Positions 31,033 to 43,020 are shown, numbered from the stretch's first letter. The stretch is 64,000 nt of DNA from Echinarachnius parma (GCA_037951105.1 JBAMJV010009450.1:1-64000), one strand, 5' to 3'. Notes: generated by a model not told the origin, from the sequence alone. Numbers and translations: made by a program.

Positions 31033-31629
31033 TGATTATGAGGTGGCAAACATCACTATCCATTTAGCTCAATTGCTTGGTCAAGTGACACTTCATCATA
31101 CCTTCATTAGATTTTGTACACGTACATCAAAAAAAGTTAAGTCCTAGGGCCCCATGGGAGACCCAACTTATTGTTGAATGTGCCTTACTTGTTATTAATC
31201 AGAACACAGAAAGGGGGCATAAAAGGTGTGGCGGCATGGGGGTACGTGCCCCCCCCCCCCAAAAAAAAAAATAATAATAATAATAAAATTTAAAAAAATT
31301 AAAAAAATTAAAAAAGAAAAAGAAAAAAAAATAAAAAAAATAATAAATAATAATTTGAAAATAAACAATTGGAAACATATGGGGACATTTTATGAAGAAA
31401 AAAGAAATACATTTAGGTGTGCCCCCAATAATTTTGCGTGACTTCAAATCAGTCCGACCATGCTACACTACTGTCTATAAATCTCCAACTTCTTCAAAAT
31501 CCATCATAATTGTGCTCCTTTCCCCAATTGCGCATACATGTTAGTAATGCAAGTAAAAGACAGTTACGTGACTAAAGTCTATTTGATCTATCTTTCTTGG
31601 CCCATACCACCACTCAAAATAATTCCTAC
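31033..31629. other. Zinc-finger gene intron
   Basis: Contains GTGGCGGCATGGGGGTACGT with a C run and an A/T-rich block at 31245-31365. No exon seen. Confidence 0.5.
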
Positions 31630-31866
31630 CTCTTTTCACATCAATGGTTTCCTGTTTGATATCTAGCACTGCCACACAGTTGTTAGTCACTTGATCATGT
31701 GACAGTGGATCAGGTGGTTTCACTGTCACTTGGTCATGTGACAGAGGATCAGGTGGTGTCATTGTTAGTAGATCAGGTGGTTCCATCTTCAGACCAGTGA
31801 TCCTTACATTCCTGGAATCCTCAGATGCTCCATCAATGCAGCTTTCATTCACAGACTCAGTCATTC
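31630..31866 (-). CDS. Zinc-finger gene, exon 2 (repeated PPDPLSHDQVT)
   Basis: Acceptor catttag, donor AGAG|GTAGGA, phase 1-1, 79 codons beginning MTESVNESCIDG. PPDPLSHDQVT occurs twice in tandem. LKMEPP and IKQE are further SUMO-consensus sites. It is probably a regulatory, intrinsically disordered segment. Confidence 0.72.
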
Positions 31867-32396
31867 CTAAATGTGCATGAAGATGAAACAAAAGAAAGAA
31901 TGTCACAGTAAAATTGTCAAGGCCACACAAGTGATGACCCTAGGCTGTGGCCACCAATATTTGTACATTCTGTGGATTTTACAGGTGTACACAACTACAT
32001 AATGCATAGGTGTAGGAGGCAGGGAGCTGCATTGTGATAAGGGTTTTTGCAGGTGATTCTACAGTAATTCATGCTAGTGACGTTTACGTTATGAATACAA
32101 CTATAACAATCTGAACCCCTGTAAATTACAGTGCAAGTCGAGGGGTTAACTGCATGCTACTTTGATTGACTTAAAGGGATAGTTGAGTTTTGGTATAGAG
32201 GGCGCTACACAAAATAATTCTGAGATAATGAAAAGCGGAGTGTCAAATTCGAAAGAGCATACAATTTTAATGACAGAATAAACGTTATTTGATCAAAATT
32301 GGTTCAGAAAAAAAAAATTCCTAACTACTGTACTTACAATACATTGTAATGTGACCATTTGGAATTGTGGCCACACAATTATTCAATAATTAAACT

Positions 32397-33592
32397 AGAT
32401 GGATCTTCGACTGCGCGCAGTCGAATATGATGCCTCCGCCATTGCGTGATTTATATCAAGCCCCAAAAATCAACATGCACTGAATTAATTCTTTAACTCA
32501 ATTTTAATAGTTAAAATTACAAGATACAAATACAATGAAGGAACCAAGTTTGATGGTTATTTATCAACTGGTTTATGAGATATTGCAATTAATAAGGTAT
32601 TTTGGCATAACGAGTCATGTGACCTTGACCTTTGACCTTATGACCCCAAAATCTGATGGCTACAATGGCTTCCTGTGATACATTCAGGTACCAAGTTTGA
32701 TTGAAATATGACATTCAGTTCTTGAGATTTTGCAATTACAAGCTAATTTAGCATATATATTGTGCCCTGCGACCTTTGACCTTTGACCTCATGACCCAAA
32801 AATCTAACCAGTTATTAGTCACCTCAAGATACATACATGTACCAAGTATGGTGCAAATCCATCAATCACTTCTTAAGATAACGCGATCAAAGCTCTATTT
32901 TTGCATATATAATGAGCCATGTGACCTTTGACCTTTGACCTCATGACCCCAAAATCTAATCAGATCATTGGCACCCCAGGATACATACATGAACCAAGTT
33001 TGGTGAGAATCCGTCAATCAGTTCTTGAGATAACGCGATCACGAGCTATTTTTGCATAATGAGCCCTGTAACCTTTGACCTTTGCCCTCATGACCCCAAA
33101 ATGTAATCAGTTCATTGGCCCCCCAAGATACATACTTGGACAAGGTTTGGTGAGAATCCGTCAATCGGTTCTTGAGATAACGCGATCACGAGCTATTTTT
33201 GCATATATAATGAGCCCTGTGACCTTTGACCTCATGACCCCAAAAGTTAATCAGTTCATCGGCCCCCTAAGATACATACTTGGACTAAGTTTGGTGAGAA
33301 TCTGTCCATTGGTTCTTGAGATAATGCGATCACGAGCTATTTTTGCATATATAATGAGCCCTGTGACCTTTGACCTTTGACCTCATGACCCCAAAATCTA
33401 ATCAGATCATTGGCACTCCAGGATACATACATGAACCAAGTTTGGCGAGAATCCGTCAATCGGTTCTTGAGATAACGCGATCACGAGAACGGGACGTACG
33501 TATGGACGTACGGACGTACGTACGGACGTACGGACGGACGGACAACCCGAAAACATAATGCCTCCGGCTACTTCGTTGCGGAGGCATAAAAA
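32397..33592 (+). repeat. Tandem-repeat element carrying TGACCTTTGACC arrays
   Basis: Begins near a perfect palindrome TTCGACTGCGCGCAGTCGAA (32406-32425) and ends with GGACGGACGGAC and the hairpin ATGCCTCCG...CGGAGGCAT at about 33561-33590. Between them are six units of about 145-152 bp containing TGACCTTTGACCTTTGACC variants, ATACATACATGAACCAAGTT and GAGATAACGCGATCACGAGC. Confidence 0.8.
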
Positions 33593-33810
33593 TGCTTCCT
33601 CTTCTCACAAATTTACAAGAAAGGTTTTTAAATGAGTTGTCATAACGAAAAGTTTGTTGCATTTTGCTAGTCTGCCTATGCGCGGGCGCGTGCAAAATCT
33701 TCTCCATAGACCTCCAATATACTTCACTACGTTTCCATTTTCCCTTTTAATACACACACCACCAGGTTTGACCCAATGACGATGCGGAGCATTGGCCACG
33801 AGCCAATGTC

Positions 33811-34060
33811 CACTTTCGTCCACGAGCCGCAAAGCGGAGATTTTCTTTTGCTATTTTGAACCCCCGTACGTGATTTTTTTTTTCACCCTTTTTCACTTTC
33901 GTCCACGAGCCGCGAAGCAGCATTTTTTTTGTGCTATTTTGAACCCCCGTAAGTGATTTTTTGTCACTTTTTTGTCACTTTCGTCTGCGAACCGCGAAGC
34001 GGGGATTTTTCTTTGCCATTTTGAACCCCCGTAAGTGATTTTTTTCCCCACTTTTTTCAC
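33811..34060 (+). repeat. Three tandem units of about 82 bp
   Basis: Each has CACTTTCGTC.(A/G)CGA.CCGC, TTTTGAACCCCCGTA(A/C)GTGA and a T run. A C run with CCCCCGTAGATCCGCCACTG follows at about 34110-34148, a common end of dispersed repeats. Confidence 0.8.
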
Positions 34061-34607
34061 TGATACATTTTCACTTGGCAGCCCAAGGGGGTGGGTTTAA
34101 ACCCCCTAACCCCCCCCCCCCCCCCCGCCCCCCGTAGATCCGCCACTGGATTGTCCCAACACGCGTCAGATCTACGCAGATGCAACAAATTTGGCAAACT
34201 TTTTGACATGGATTATATCTCTCTATTTAATCACTATTTCAACAAAACATCATAGTGCACATTATTTCATTTTAAATGGTTAAAACCGTGGAGTGCTTAG
34301 AGAGAGCACTTTAACAATAACACTTTAACAGCTCTTTTTGAATGATAACAGGCTTTGTACTTAGTCATTTGTAATTTTTGTTTTCCTTTCGAGCATGGTG
34401 GAGTATTCGTTTGTAATGTAACAGTGTAGGTTTTGGTTACTAAATTTAGTTTGAACTGTACTCTCTTTACCAGAACTCAACTATCAATTTAATTACTGGT
34501 TAAATTTAAATGGTTTTGAGATTTTAATATGGTATAATACATAAATGATGTCTCATCAAACATTCCCATGTAGCCTTGTAGGCTACAGATGAAAACACAA
34601 AACTCAC

Positions 34608-34893
34608 CTACAGTAAGACTAAGAGAGGTACAAGAAAAATTGTCTACTGTTTCTGAAGACTCGCTTGCCATGCTGGCATTGCTGGTGTTGGGCAAACAAA
34701 GTTTCCCATTCTGTTCACCAGTCACATCGGTAGACAGTGATGCAGTAAGCACCATCACTTGATGGGGTGGCGTAATTCCATCACTCTTCCTCAACGATGT
34801 TGAAGTTGAATTTTCCAACTCAGAATACAGGAATGGATCTGGGAATACATTGCAATCTGACTCTGATCTGGACAAGGAATTCAAAGAAGACAT
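34608..34893 (-). CDS. Zinc-finger gene, first coding exon
   Basis: The first in-frame ATG is at 34893 (MSSLNSLSRSESDCNVFPDP). Upstream the frame stays open without another ATG, back to a stop near 35002. A consensus donor (GTAG|GTGAGT) ends it in phase 1, compatible with the exon at 31630-31866. The peptide is Ser/Thr-rich and otherwise unrecognised. Confidence 0.6.
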
Positions 34894-34999
34894 CTGGCCA
34901 GAACAAACATACCCAGAAATTAGAGACGATATCAACCGATTGCAAGCGTAGGTGGGGTAGTACTGGTATCGCTTTAGTTTCCCGCGCTTTCTTTTCACG

Positions 35000-35075
35000 T
35001 CATTGCATAACGCGCACTCACTCCATGGAAATGAAGACTAGTGCGCGCATCCGTTACTATGCTATGACGTAACAA
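35000..35075 (-). promoter_or_regulatory. Possible promoter region of the zinc-finger gene
   Basis: CpG-containing stretch with CACGTCATT (34996-35004) and a CRE-like TGACGTAA (35065-35072), close upstream of the first coding exon. No TATA box is evident. Confidence 0.3.
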
Positions 35076-36120
35076 AGAAATCATTAATTCGCTTACTGAA
35101 TATAATTTATCAACTGAGTATACTTTGATCAAGTGAAACACGTCTGTTTCTGGGGTCTGCCGTCTGATATACAATGTATCTTCTTTATTGATGTTTATAT
35201 CTTATGCGAACATCAATTGAAATATCGGTTAAACCTTGACGTTTTATTTCGAAATGATTGTACGTGACATTGAGTACGCACATGTCTCCATGTATGTTCA
35301 ACCCACACCCCCACCCCCCTGCACCACCCTGACCACAACTACCACACTTCCCCCCATCATGTTTTTTTTTAATGACAAATTATGTAGACGTTTTATCATA
35401 TTGAGGCACTGTGTCGAGTCAAAACATTTACTAAACGTTTAAAACATCGTCGGGAAAAGTAAAAAAAAGGTTACGTTGAGATCTGAAGTACTATTATTAT
35501 TTATACAAATATCTAAAATATCATATCATTGAGAAAAACGAACTCGAAAAACCGAACACATGCAGTCTGTTTTTTTTGTTATTCGGTCATATCTTTATAA
35601 TGCATATAAATTACATTCGTTTATATATACATTACTTTAGGGTGCCCGACTGCAAAGAAAAAGAAAATAATGTACAGTATGTTCTTATTTTTGTTGAAGA
35701 ATTGTCAACAGATTGAAGATGTTTTTTCGTCGGTTTTATATAACAGTATTTCAGGCCTGAACATTTACATTTTTTGCCGTTTCCCGACTTTCGCTATATA
35801 TAGGGTGTAAAACAAAAACACGATTTGGCATTTACTTGTTTTTAATGTTTGTTTTCTGTTTGGTAAATTAAATGGAATAACTGCGCTGATGTATTGCCTT
35901 GTTATTTAAATATGCCATATTCTCTTACCACCCTCTTGTGTATGAAGATAACATCATATTTCTCAAATAATGTCACATATAACACGGTATGCTAACTTTC
36001 CCGATATCGGGATTTTGCAGACGTATGATTATCCCATTTGCCTACATTATATTTGTACATGCAATTAATAGCACTTACTTCAAATGGCATTTATGTTATT
36101 TTCATGCTACAATCATCGTC
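35076..36120. other. AT-rich intergenic DNA
   Basis: No gene or element recognised. Confidence 0.45.
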
Positions 36121-36137
36121 ATAATATGCGATTATTC

Positions 36138-36239
36138 TTTTTCATCATCATCATCATCATCATCACTATAACTGTTCTACCATAATCATCATCATCATAA
36201 CTGTTATACCATCATCACCATCATCGCCCACCATCACCC

Positions 36240-36301
<62 letters not shown>
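36138..36301. repeat. (CAT)n then (GT)n microsatellite
   Basis: CATCATCATC blocks at 36140-36237, followed by about 30 GT units at 36241-36301, then T and G runs. Confidence 0.95.
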
Positions 36302-36304
<3 letters not shown>

Positions 36305-36319
36305 TTTTGGGGGGGGTCA

Positions 36320-38560
36320 CTCTCATAAAAAAGGGACCCACCTGTGTCCATTGCCCCTAATTTCGAACACCTGTGCACCTGAAAAATTACCCTTTTGTTT
36401 ATTTTTCTTCTGAGTGCTATTAACCAACCTCTCTTTTTAAGAAAAACGTCGACGACGCCGTATAGCTACACACGTGTGCACCTGAACAGGTACACTTTTG
36501 TGGGTTTTCGTAATGATTGCTGAAAATCACTCCTTTTGAAAAAGACAAAATTATACCCTTTCGACGTGTTTTTAATTTTTATTTTGGACGCAGGTGCGTA
36601 GCCAGTCATGTTGGGAGTGACCCTCCCAATCATCAACTTCATACGATCACCATCATCACATGACCATCACCATCAATAACTTAACACGTTATAACTTATT
36701 CACACGTATTTTCACTACTTCACACAATTAATATTACAACTTGGAAAACATTTCCTGGAGGTTCGATTTGTTTTTAATTCACTAAAAAAGTTCTGTAATA
36801 TAATTTTTAATTCAGTTACCATCCATTATTAGCATCATCTTTGAATAATTTATCACAATCTAATCTTTTGGGGATCAGTCAATCTTCGATGAAAACATTC
36901 TTCAGCAAAGAAGAAATATTACTAAAATTTGTAATGTATTGTTGTGTGATTAGTTATTCGAATTCGAGGTATTCGCACCTCACCTGGTCATGCTGGTGTT
37001 ATTACAATGTATGAGTATTCATACCACTTTACAAATAGGTAGTAACGATCCATCATGATCTCCTCCCCTCCCATTAAAAATGCCAACCAAACTATCACTA
37101 AACATATAATTACCCTGAGCTCCGATTAAAGCCCCCCCCCCCTAATCTCATAAGGCTTGCCGAAAGTAATCATACTTGAGACTTCAATCAAATGCCAATA
37201 ATATTGCTAGATGTTTACTGATGTGTGATAGATTCAAAGGAAAGAAGACTGTTTACCTGGTGAAAACTTTAAAATTGAGTGATCACCATATTCGATGGCA
37301 AATTATTTTGGCTACGTTTCAGAAACGCTTTTCAATTCAATCATAAATATTTCCATTATAACTTAAGGGCGACATTTGAAAAATCAATATACTCATTTCA
37401 TTTCCATTTGGCCATAACTAGAAAACAAGGTCAAAGAGAATTGTGGAAGCTCGAAGTAATTTGGGATAATTTTGACAAAGTTAATGTATGCCTTTTATAG
37501 GCATGATCATGTACCATATGTCCCAAAATTAATTACAACGGGACTTTCTGCAACGATAATTTTAAAGATAGTAGATCAATCATAATACTTTTTCATGGTA
37601 TGAAACTGTAACTTATTACCTACATCTTGCAGAAAACCCTATTTTATGTGCCTTCAGTGTCATGGAGAATGGGGATCTTTATACATCATGGCAAATTCCT
37701 TCCCTCCAGGTTTTGTAGGAAGAGGCGTTGTCCATTGTGTTCACGCCTTACATACAGTACTAAGTTGTTCATTGTGTTTCGCAGAAAATATCTTTTGAGA
37801 AAGTAACTTCTTGTTTTCTGCATTTTCAACTAACGAAATAAATAATGAATGAAATGAAGTAAAAGGGAATCATATTTCTGAGTTTTGCAAACATTAGTAA
37901 GGTGTGAACATTAATGATTAAAGAGAAAATTAAATCATTAACTCATGGAAGACTTGATTTGAGCTCTTCCTCCTGTATGGCTTTCATTATTTGTTTCACA
38001 TCCTTCAACAACAAAACCTCACACGAGTACACACCATTGATATAAAGGGGTATGCACATAATTATACAAAACCTTCTTCAGTCTCGTAATAATGCTTATT
38101 TCATTTGAATGTACCGTATGGATGATTATCCGTTTACCAAGTTAAACAAAAACAATCATCATATTATTACAATACAAACTCTGATTGAATCACTTTCATT
38201 ATGCTTGGATTGTGAACTTCATTAGTACAAGCACAACGTTCAATGATGGATTAAACTAAATAAATGTAGTCAGAATAAATAATATCACCAACACTTTTTC
38301 GTGTTCGATCTTAATGTCAACATAATTCCACAAACATGTTTATGCAAAATGAGGACTAACAAGTTGTGAATTTGAAGTTTGGTATATTGAAAAGATTTTG
38401 TTTTCTTCATTTTTTAGAGGGTTAAGAAGTAATGTTATTATTTTATTGACAATTAAAATAGCATCTGTTTGAATGGAATTACGTAAATACAAGAAAACTA
38501 TTACATTTCGTCCACGCAATTACCCACCCTTGTCACAGAGAGCGGACAAAATACCACTTT
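36320..38560. other. Intergenic, including dispersed repeat copy 3
   Basis: 37150-37510 matches the repeats at 200 and 8130 (GAGACTTCAATCAAATGCCA, GACATTTGAAAAATCA). The rest is AT-rich and unassigned. Confidence 0.5.
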
Positions 38561-38561
38561 A

Positions 38562-38719
38562 CAGGGTGGCCCCTAACAAACGGGAGGGGACCCAAAATAA
38601 AGTTTGAAATGATTACGTCCATCGGATAGGGTGTTTTCCTATGAAAACGATACCAGTCTTTTTCGTGTACCTGATAGACTAAATAATTTCGTTACTATAT
38701 TTTGGGAGGTGCCACACTG
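38562..38719. mobile_element. Mariner-like MITE, short
   Basis: CAGGGTGGCCCCTAACAAAC at the left and a weaker mirror ATTTTGGGAGGTGCCACACTG at the right, with TA on both sides. The interior word GTCCATCGGATAGGGTGTTTTC matches the element at 54453. Confidence 0.65.
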
Positions 38720-39093
38720 TATACTATTACCAAGTCAGCGAGCATGAGTCCATGTGAATAGTACCTAATTATCAAAGCCACGGTAACATACCATCACCTT
38801 CTCGCTGGAGCTAGAACTTGATTTTTAGTTGATTTGGTCTGAGCCCCGTGCAATTCTATGTCGGAAAATAGAGAACAAAACAAATAGAACAAAACATTTT
38901 TATCGGAAATTGTACTTTAAAATTAACACATAATAACATCACCACTCATCTGTAAGTATGATTTTGCTCTTGCTCAAAATGTAAACAAGAATTATTTTCA
39001 CATATTTTCCTTTTGTGTTTTCATTGTTTTCCAGATTATTAGGGTGCAGATATGATAATCACATGTGTTTACTTTATCAATAATTTTGTTTAA

Positions 39094-39476
39094 AGGGACT
39101 TTGTCCAAATCCTAAAAATCCAATTTGAATTCTAGCGGTTCCCTCATACCTCGTTGTATTCGTATTGACAGAAATTATGGGACAGGTTTCGTTTTTGTTT
39201 ATCTAGTCCCTTTCGTTACAAAGATATGTACGATTGAAGTGTTCAGATAATAAAAACTCCGTCTATCCGTTGGAGTTTTGAAACCGTGTACAAAGTGAGT
39301 GCAGTGAGTTAGTTCTTTGCAGCTTGCATTTTTGCTCATTACTCGGCCATGCAACGTCCATTTGACTTGACATTTCCACACAATACCCTGTGGACATATC
39401 AGATAACAACAATATACGTTGCATCAACCATTCATCACTTTTTGCACATGATTGTCAACAAAGTTACTAGATCCCT
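39094..39476 (+). mobile_element. TTAA-flanked MITE
   Basis: TTAA at 39090-39093 and 39477-39480, ends AGGGACTTTGTCCAAATCC and AAGTTACTAGATCCCT. A reverse-oriented relative lies at 55741-56128 (shared GCAGCTTGCATTTTTGC-type and AATTCTAGCGGTTCC words, the latter reading GGAACCGCTAGAATTCC there). Confidence 0.75.
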
Positions 39477-39480
39477 TTAA

Positions 39481-41600
39481 TGAAATTAATGTAGATTAGA
39501 GATCTGAACTGTGAACGTTATACTATCCCCTTTTACATGCGCAGCCGTTTTATAAATGACACAACATGCAATACGTTAAAAAATTCGCTATATTATAAAC
39601 AAGGTTATCAACTGTACGTATTGCCTTACAAATATACTAACCCGATGCATGTACAGACACAAAGGGATGGAAACAGCCTTTTGATGCTTCAATTGAGATG
39701 ATGTCCACGATTGCTCCTTCCGTCTAACGGCTGTGAATTAAAAACAAAAACAAATAAAAACTTGCAGAGCTTGTGTAACTCAAATTCCTGCTTTTTAATT
39801 GTCGACGATTTGTTTTTATGATAAGTGGATAAAGTCAATGAGTCATTGTCTTTGTGGTGTTTTGAGTGTCAGAGTGTATAATAACAGCACTTGTGATTTG
39901 CTGACTAGGTCTTAACTCTCAATAACTCTCGGCCTATCAAAATAGTTTTAATTACAGTAGTATTTAATGTATTAATAATACCATTTTGCAATAGGCCTAC
40001 CAATAATAACTGTTAAACTTGAGTTAAGTCACTCGGACTAATTCTTAAGATTTTAAAGTACTAGCTAGTATATAGTGATCACTTTACGGGAACCCAGGCC
40101 CAGCCCATTGACTGGCTTGTCTAGACTTGTATTTTGTAGTGTTGATTGAAACTGAAACTTCGTCGCACTCTCACGTCACTCTCAGTGCGCGAGTTTGAAA
40201 CGGCCGGCTAGCATAGCCCTTGCCCTAGCCTAGGGCTAGGCTAGACAAGTCGCTGCACTGCCCTGACCCTGTTTACAGAGTTACAATAAGTAAGGTCTTA
40301 CTCTTAGGAAGCGCAAGGCCGCCCCAAACAAAAACAACAACATGTGACCAATTATTTGTCATGACTCTTGGAGTTGGAGTTGGACTTGGTCTTCACACTA
40401 CTCTCACTGTACGAGGGCCTAGTCCTAGCTACCAGTAAACCGCGTAACGAACGGTAGACTAGACACGTCACTACTGGCTAGTTATGCTAGTCACACTCGA
40501 CTCATCTAGGACTAGATTCTACTCTAGTCACACTGTCAGTGTCACTCACACTCACACACTACACAGTCAGACTTTGACAGCCATTTATGATTAATTATCT
40601 GTTTTAATCTTACGAATTTACGGTTAACAAAATATCTTACCTAATTTCACAGCTTGTTGAAGAATGTGGAGATGTATTTCTTCTTATAACTCATAAACAA
40701 TAGTCGCATTGATGATTGATGGGCGTCACCGTCGCGTCGTTCAAAATATTACACATTTCTCGTGTATGACACATAGAAGTATGACTCCAACACTGCCGTT
40801 GTAGAACATGACAATATGCATGCATTTGCAATGTGTGCATTCATTAATGTTTACACAAAGCTAGCCACGCCCACATTTCTCTAATATACGCCTTGTTTCC
40901 CTCGTGTTGCTAAGGAAAATTGAAAATTTCGTTTTTGAAATAGCTTGTGGGAACCAAGAGATTTATAGTTTTTAGAAAATGAACACCTAGATATGAAAGT
41001 TGAAGTGATAACCTTTCGTCGTCCGCCTTGTATTTTTTTTTTAAAGGTCGACAAGATTGTAAATTTTGAGGACGAAAGTAGGTCTACTCGTGTCTTTAAC
41101 ACGTGAGTCTATGGAGAGACTGACAAAAAATCGCCCAAAATCATGACTTCTGTGGGAACTCTGTGTGATGAAGTATACATTAGGCGAATGGCATAATAAG
41201 ATAGCTTATCAAGTTTGTACGACCGCCCCGTCTTGTATTTTTTCATTTAAAGTAGTTTTCATACTTTAAAAAGTGAAATGTTATGGCGTTTGTACACGCG
41301 TCTATGGGAAATAATGGAGACTAAACGCGGTTCTACCGAGTGAGGGCGTTTGAAACGATACTAATCGATACCAACTTTCGTGTCTTACATTTCTGGACTT
41401 GGATGGCTATTATTATGCTCATAGTGTGTTCAGAGTGTGATGAGTGTTGGCTCTTTGGCTGTGCAAATGCTCCAATTTAACGTAGTCCGCGCAGTGCGTT
41501 CACAAGGTAGACCACATTGTGAAAAAACAATGTGTTACAAAACGGGTTATGCATGTCTTATTTTATCTTGTCCAGTGTACAACTTCACAATTTTACTTTT
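39481..41600. other. Intergenic, with weak exon-like signals on the minus strand
   Basis: Minus-strand GTTAG|ACGGAAGGAGC..ATCGG|GTTAGT (39653-39726) and ...GAAATTAG|GTAAGATA (donor at 40640) could be non-coding 5' exons of a minus-strand gene such as the zinc-finger gene. 40100-40560 is richer in CpG and CTAG words. None is coding enough to call. Confidence 0.25.
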
Positions 41601-41605
41601 TTAAG

Positions 41606-41862
41606 GAATAGTGCTTTCCATCGGGGATACATGGAGGGAACAGCGAAACTTCGTCCACTGGGTTTTCCGCAACCTCGGAGTTGGAAGGAAGAGCTATGAG
41701 GACACTATCCTGACCGAGGTGGAACAACTGGTTTCAGCCATGTGCACCAAAGAGGGCGCCCCATTCAATCCGGGTGATCTTCTTCAACAGGCTGTGTCCA
41801 ATGTTATCTGCTCGATCGTTTTCGGAACACAGTACACATACACCGATACCGAATTTCTCCAC
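41606..41862 (+). CDS. Cytochrome P450 clan 2, copy 1, exon 3
   Basis: Acceptor ttttttaag, phase 1 in, phase 0 out. It encodes (G)IVLSIGDTWREQRNFVHWV and then FRNLGVGRKSYEDTILTEVE. This is the helix C region of CYP2-type enzymes: WxxxR (here WREQR) has the Arg that contacts a heme propionate, and LRxFGxGxxSxE is the CYP2 pattern. The same phase-1 Gly split before it is found in vertebrate CYP2 genes. P450s are heme-thiolate monooxygenases of the ER. No exons 1-2 are found upstream in this window, so copy 1 seems 5'-truncated. Confidence 0.85.
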
Positions 41863-42181
41863 GTAAGTAAACTAACATGCCTGTCACAACGGCAAAGTTA
41901 AAAGCCTGTTATCATTAAAAAAGCAGCCGTTAAAACACAACCATTTCTTATAAAATATTGCGAATGTTATGTTTTATTAAAAATAATGATTTAATAGAGA
42001 GATCATTAACACTCGCATTAATATCGCGATAATAATATTATCTTCTCTGTGACCTTTGAACTTATGACACCATTGTTCTAATGGGTTATGTTTACTTTTT
42101 AACTTCCAATTTTTATTTGAATGAATGCACTTGAAACCAGCGAATCGCCTCCCATTTTTGTATAATATACAGCTCTTGCAT

Positions 42182-42429
42182 CATCGATATATACACACTG
42201 GATACAGCACGCTGAACAATGCCGAATGAGCGACGTTGAAGCCGCCGCAAGTATCTAAAAGTCCACCTAAGTGACCAAATACAAAAGGTGCTTCTATTCA
42301 TTTCCGTAAATCGATTCACTCGAGCGAGCATGGTCTTTGTATTTGGAGTACTTTTGGAGTACTTTTTCACACTGTCGCTGGCTTAATGATGAGGGCGCTG
42401 TTGCTATATCCAGTATTTTTATATCGATG
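42182..42429. mobile_element. MITE with 8-bp target-site duplication inside a P450 exon
   Basis: Ends CATCGATATATACACACTGG and its mirror CCAGTATTTTTATATCGATG. TCTTGCAT flanks both sides (42174-42181 and 42430-42437) and occurs once at the same place in P450 copy 2 (61582-61589). An 8-bp duplication is typical of hAT-type transposition. Confidence 0.85.
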
Positions 42430-42665
42430 TCTTGCATATGATAGAGACCAGTTTGCGGTTGTTTGGCGGTGGTGGCGCACTAATATTTCTACCACTCCCG
42501 GGAATTTCAAAAATTCCGTTTGGAGCGCCTAAGGAGATGAGAAAAAATATCAGGGAATTCAACAAATTCTACTTAAAGCAGATCGCAGCACACGAACAAG
42601 ATCTGGACCCGGTCAATCCTCGGGACTTCATCGATCTTTATCTGAATAAGATTGCTGAGACAAAG
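42414..42665 (+). CDS. Cytochrome P450 copy 1, exon 4, with a MITE-derived start
   Basis: Encodes MIETSLRLFGGGGALIFLPL and PRDFIDLYLNKIAETK, the CYP2 helix F-G region with the conserved PRDFID motif. The exon end GT is at 42666. In copy 2 the exon starts LLHMMDT. Here a 248-bp MITE (42182-42429) sits inside the fourth codon region. The old acceptor (AG at 42171-42172) now leads into the MITE and an in-frame TGA. An AG in the MITE at 42412-42413 gives TAT TTT TAT ATC GAT GTC TTG CAT ATG, in the correct phase 0, adding five residues net. The start given assumes that acceptor is used. Confidence 0.65.
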
Positions 42666-43020
42666 GTAAATTACATCAAGATAAATAGTATTTAGATGTA
42701 CACATTGACACCATCTATAGTCCGCGAAAAAACACCACTGCCCCCATGCACTGGGCGATTATTTTAATTCATCCTTCTTCCATTCCAGATTCATTCGAAA
42801 ACACTGAAACATGTTAAAATATAGTTATTTTACCAATACTCCGATTATTCATTGATTTGTTATTGTAGATGAAAACGTATCTTAACTATATAAACTAATC
42901 TTAACCATGTTTGTTTTAATTGAATATTTCCAGAAACCTTTTAGTCACACGACTTCATTTTGTGTACTTTTTTTCTTCTAATAAACTATAATAAATTTAA
43001 CATTTTGTTTTCTCCGATAG

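Larger units (their letters stand above)
32175..34466. mobile_element. TTAA-type MITE split by a large insertion
   Basis: The left end (32175-32396) and right end (about 34197-34466) align with the two halves of the MITE at 45849-48847: TATAGAGGGCGCT.CACAAA on the left, TATTTCAACAAAACATCA and TCTTTTTGAATGATAACAGG on the right. TTAA precedes the left end; the right flank is TTAC. The middle 1.8 kb is foreign. Confidence 0.75.

Noticed and set aside
31199-31447. Phe/Tyr-rich minus frame
   Set aside because: Caused by the A/T-rich block at 31258-31360.
32620-33400. CRISPR-like regular repeats
   Set aside because: Units of about 150 bp without short repeat/spacer structure, in a eukaryotic genome.
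33075-33558. Frames with repeated FDLMTPK..GPPRYI text
   Set aside because: Translation of the 150-bp tandem repeat; non-coding.
36166-36378. 70-codon frame with poly-His/Thr
   Set aside because: Antisense reading of (GT)n.
42113-42370. 85-codon minus frame
   Set aside because: Lies mostly in the MITE at 42182-42429; no transposase signature that I can recognise.
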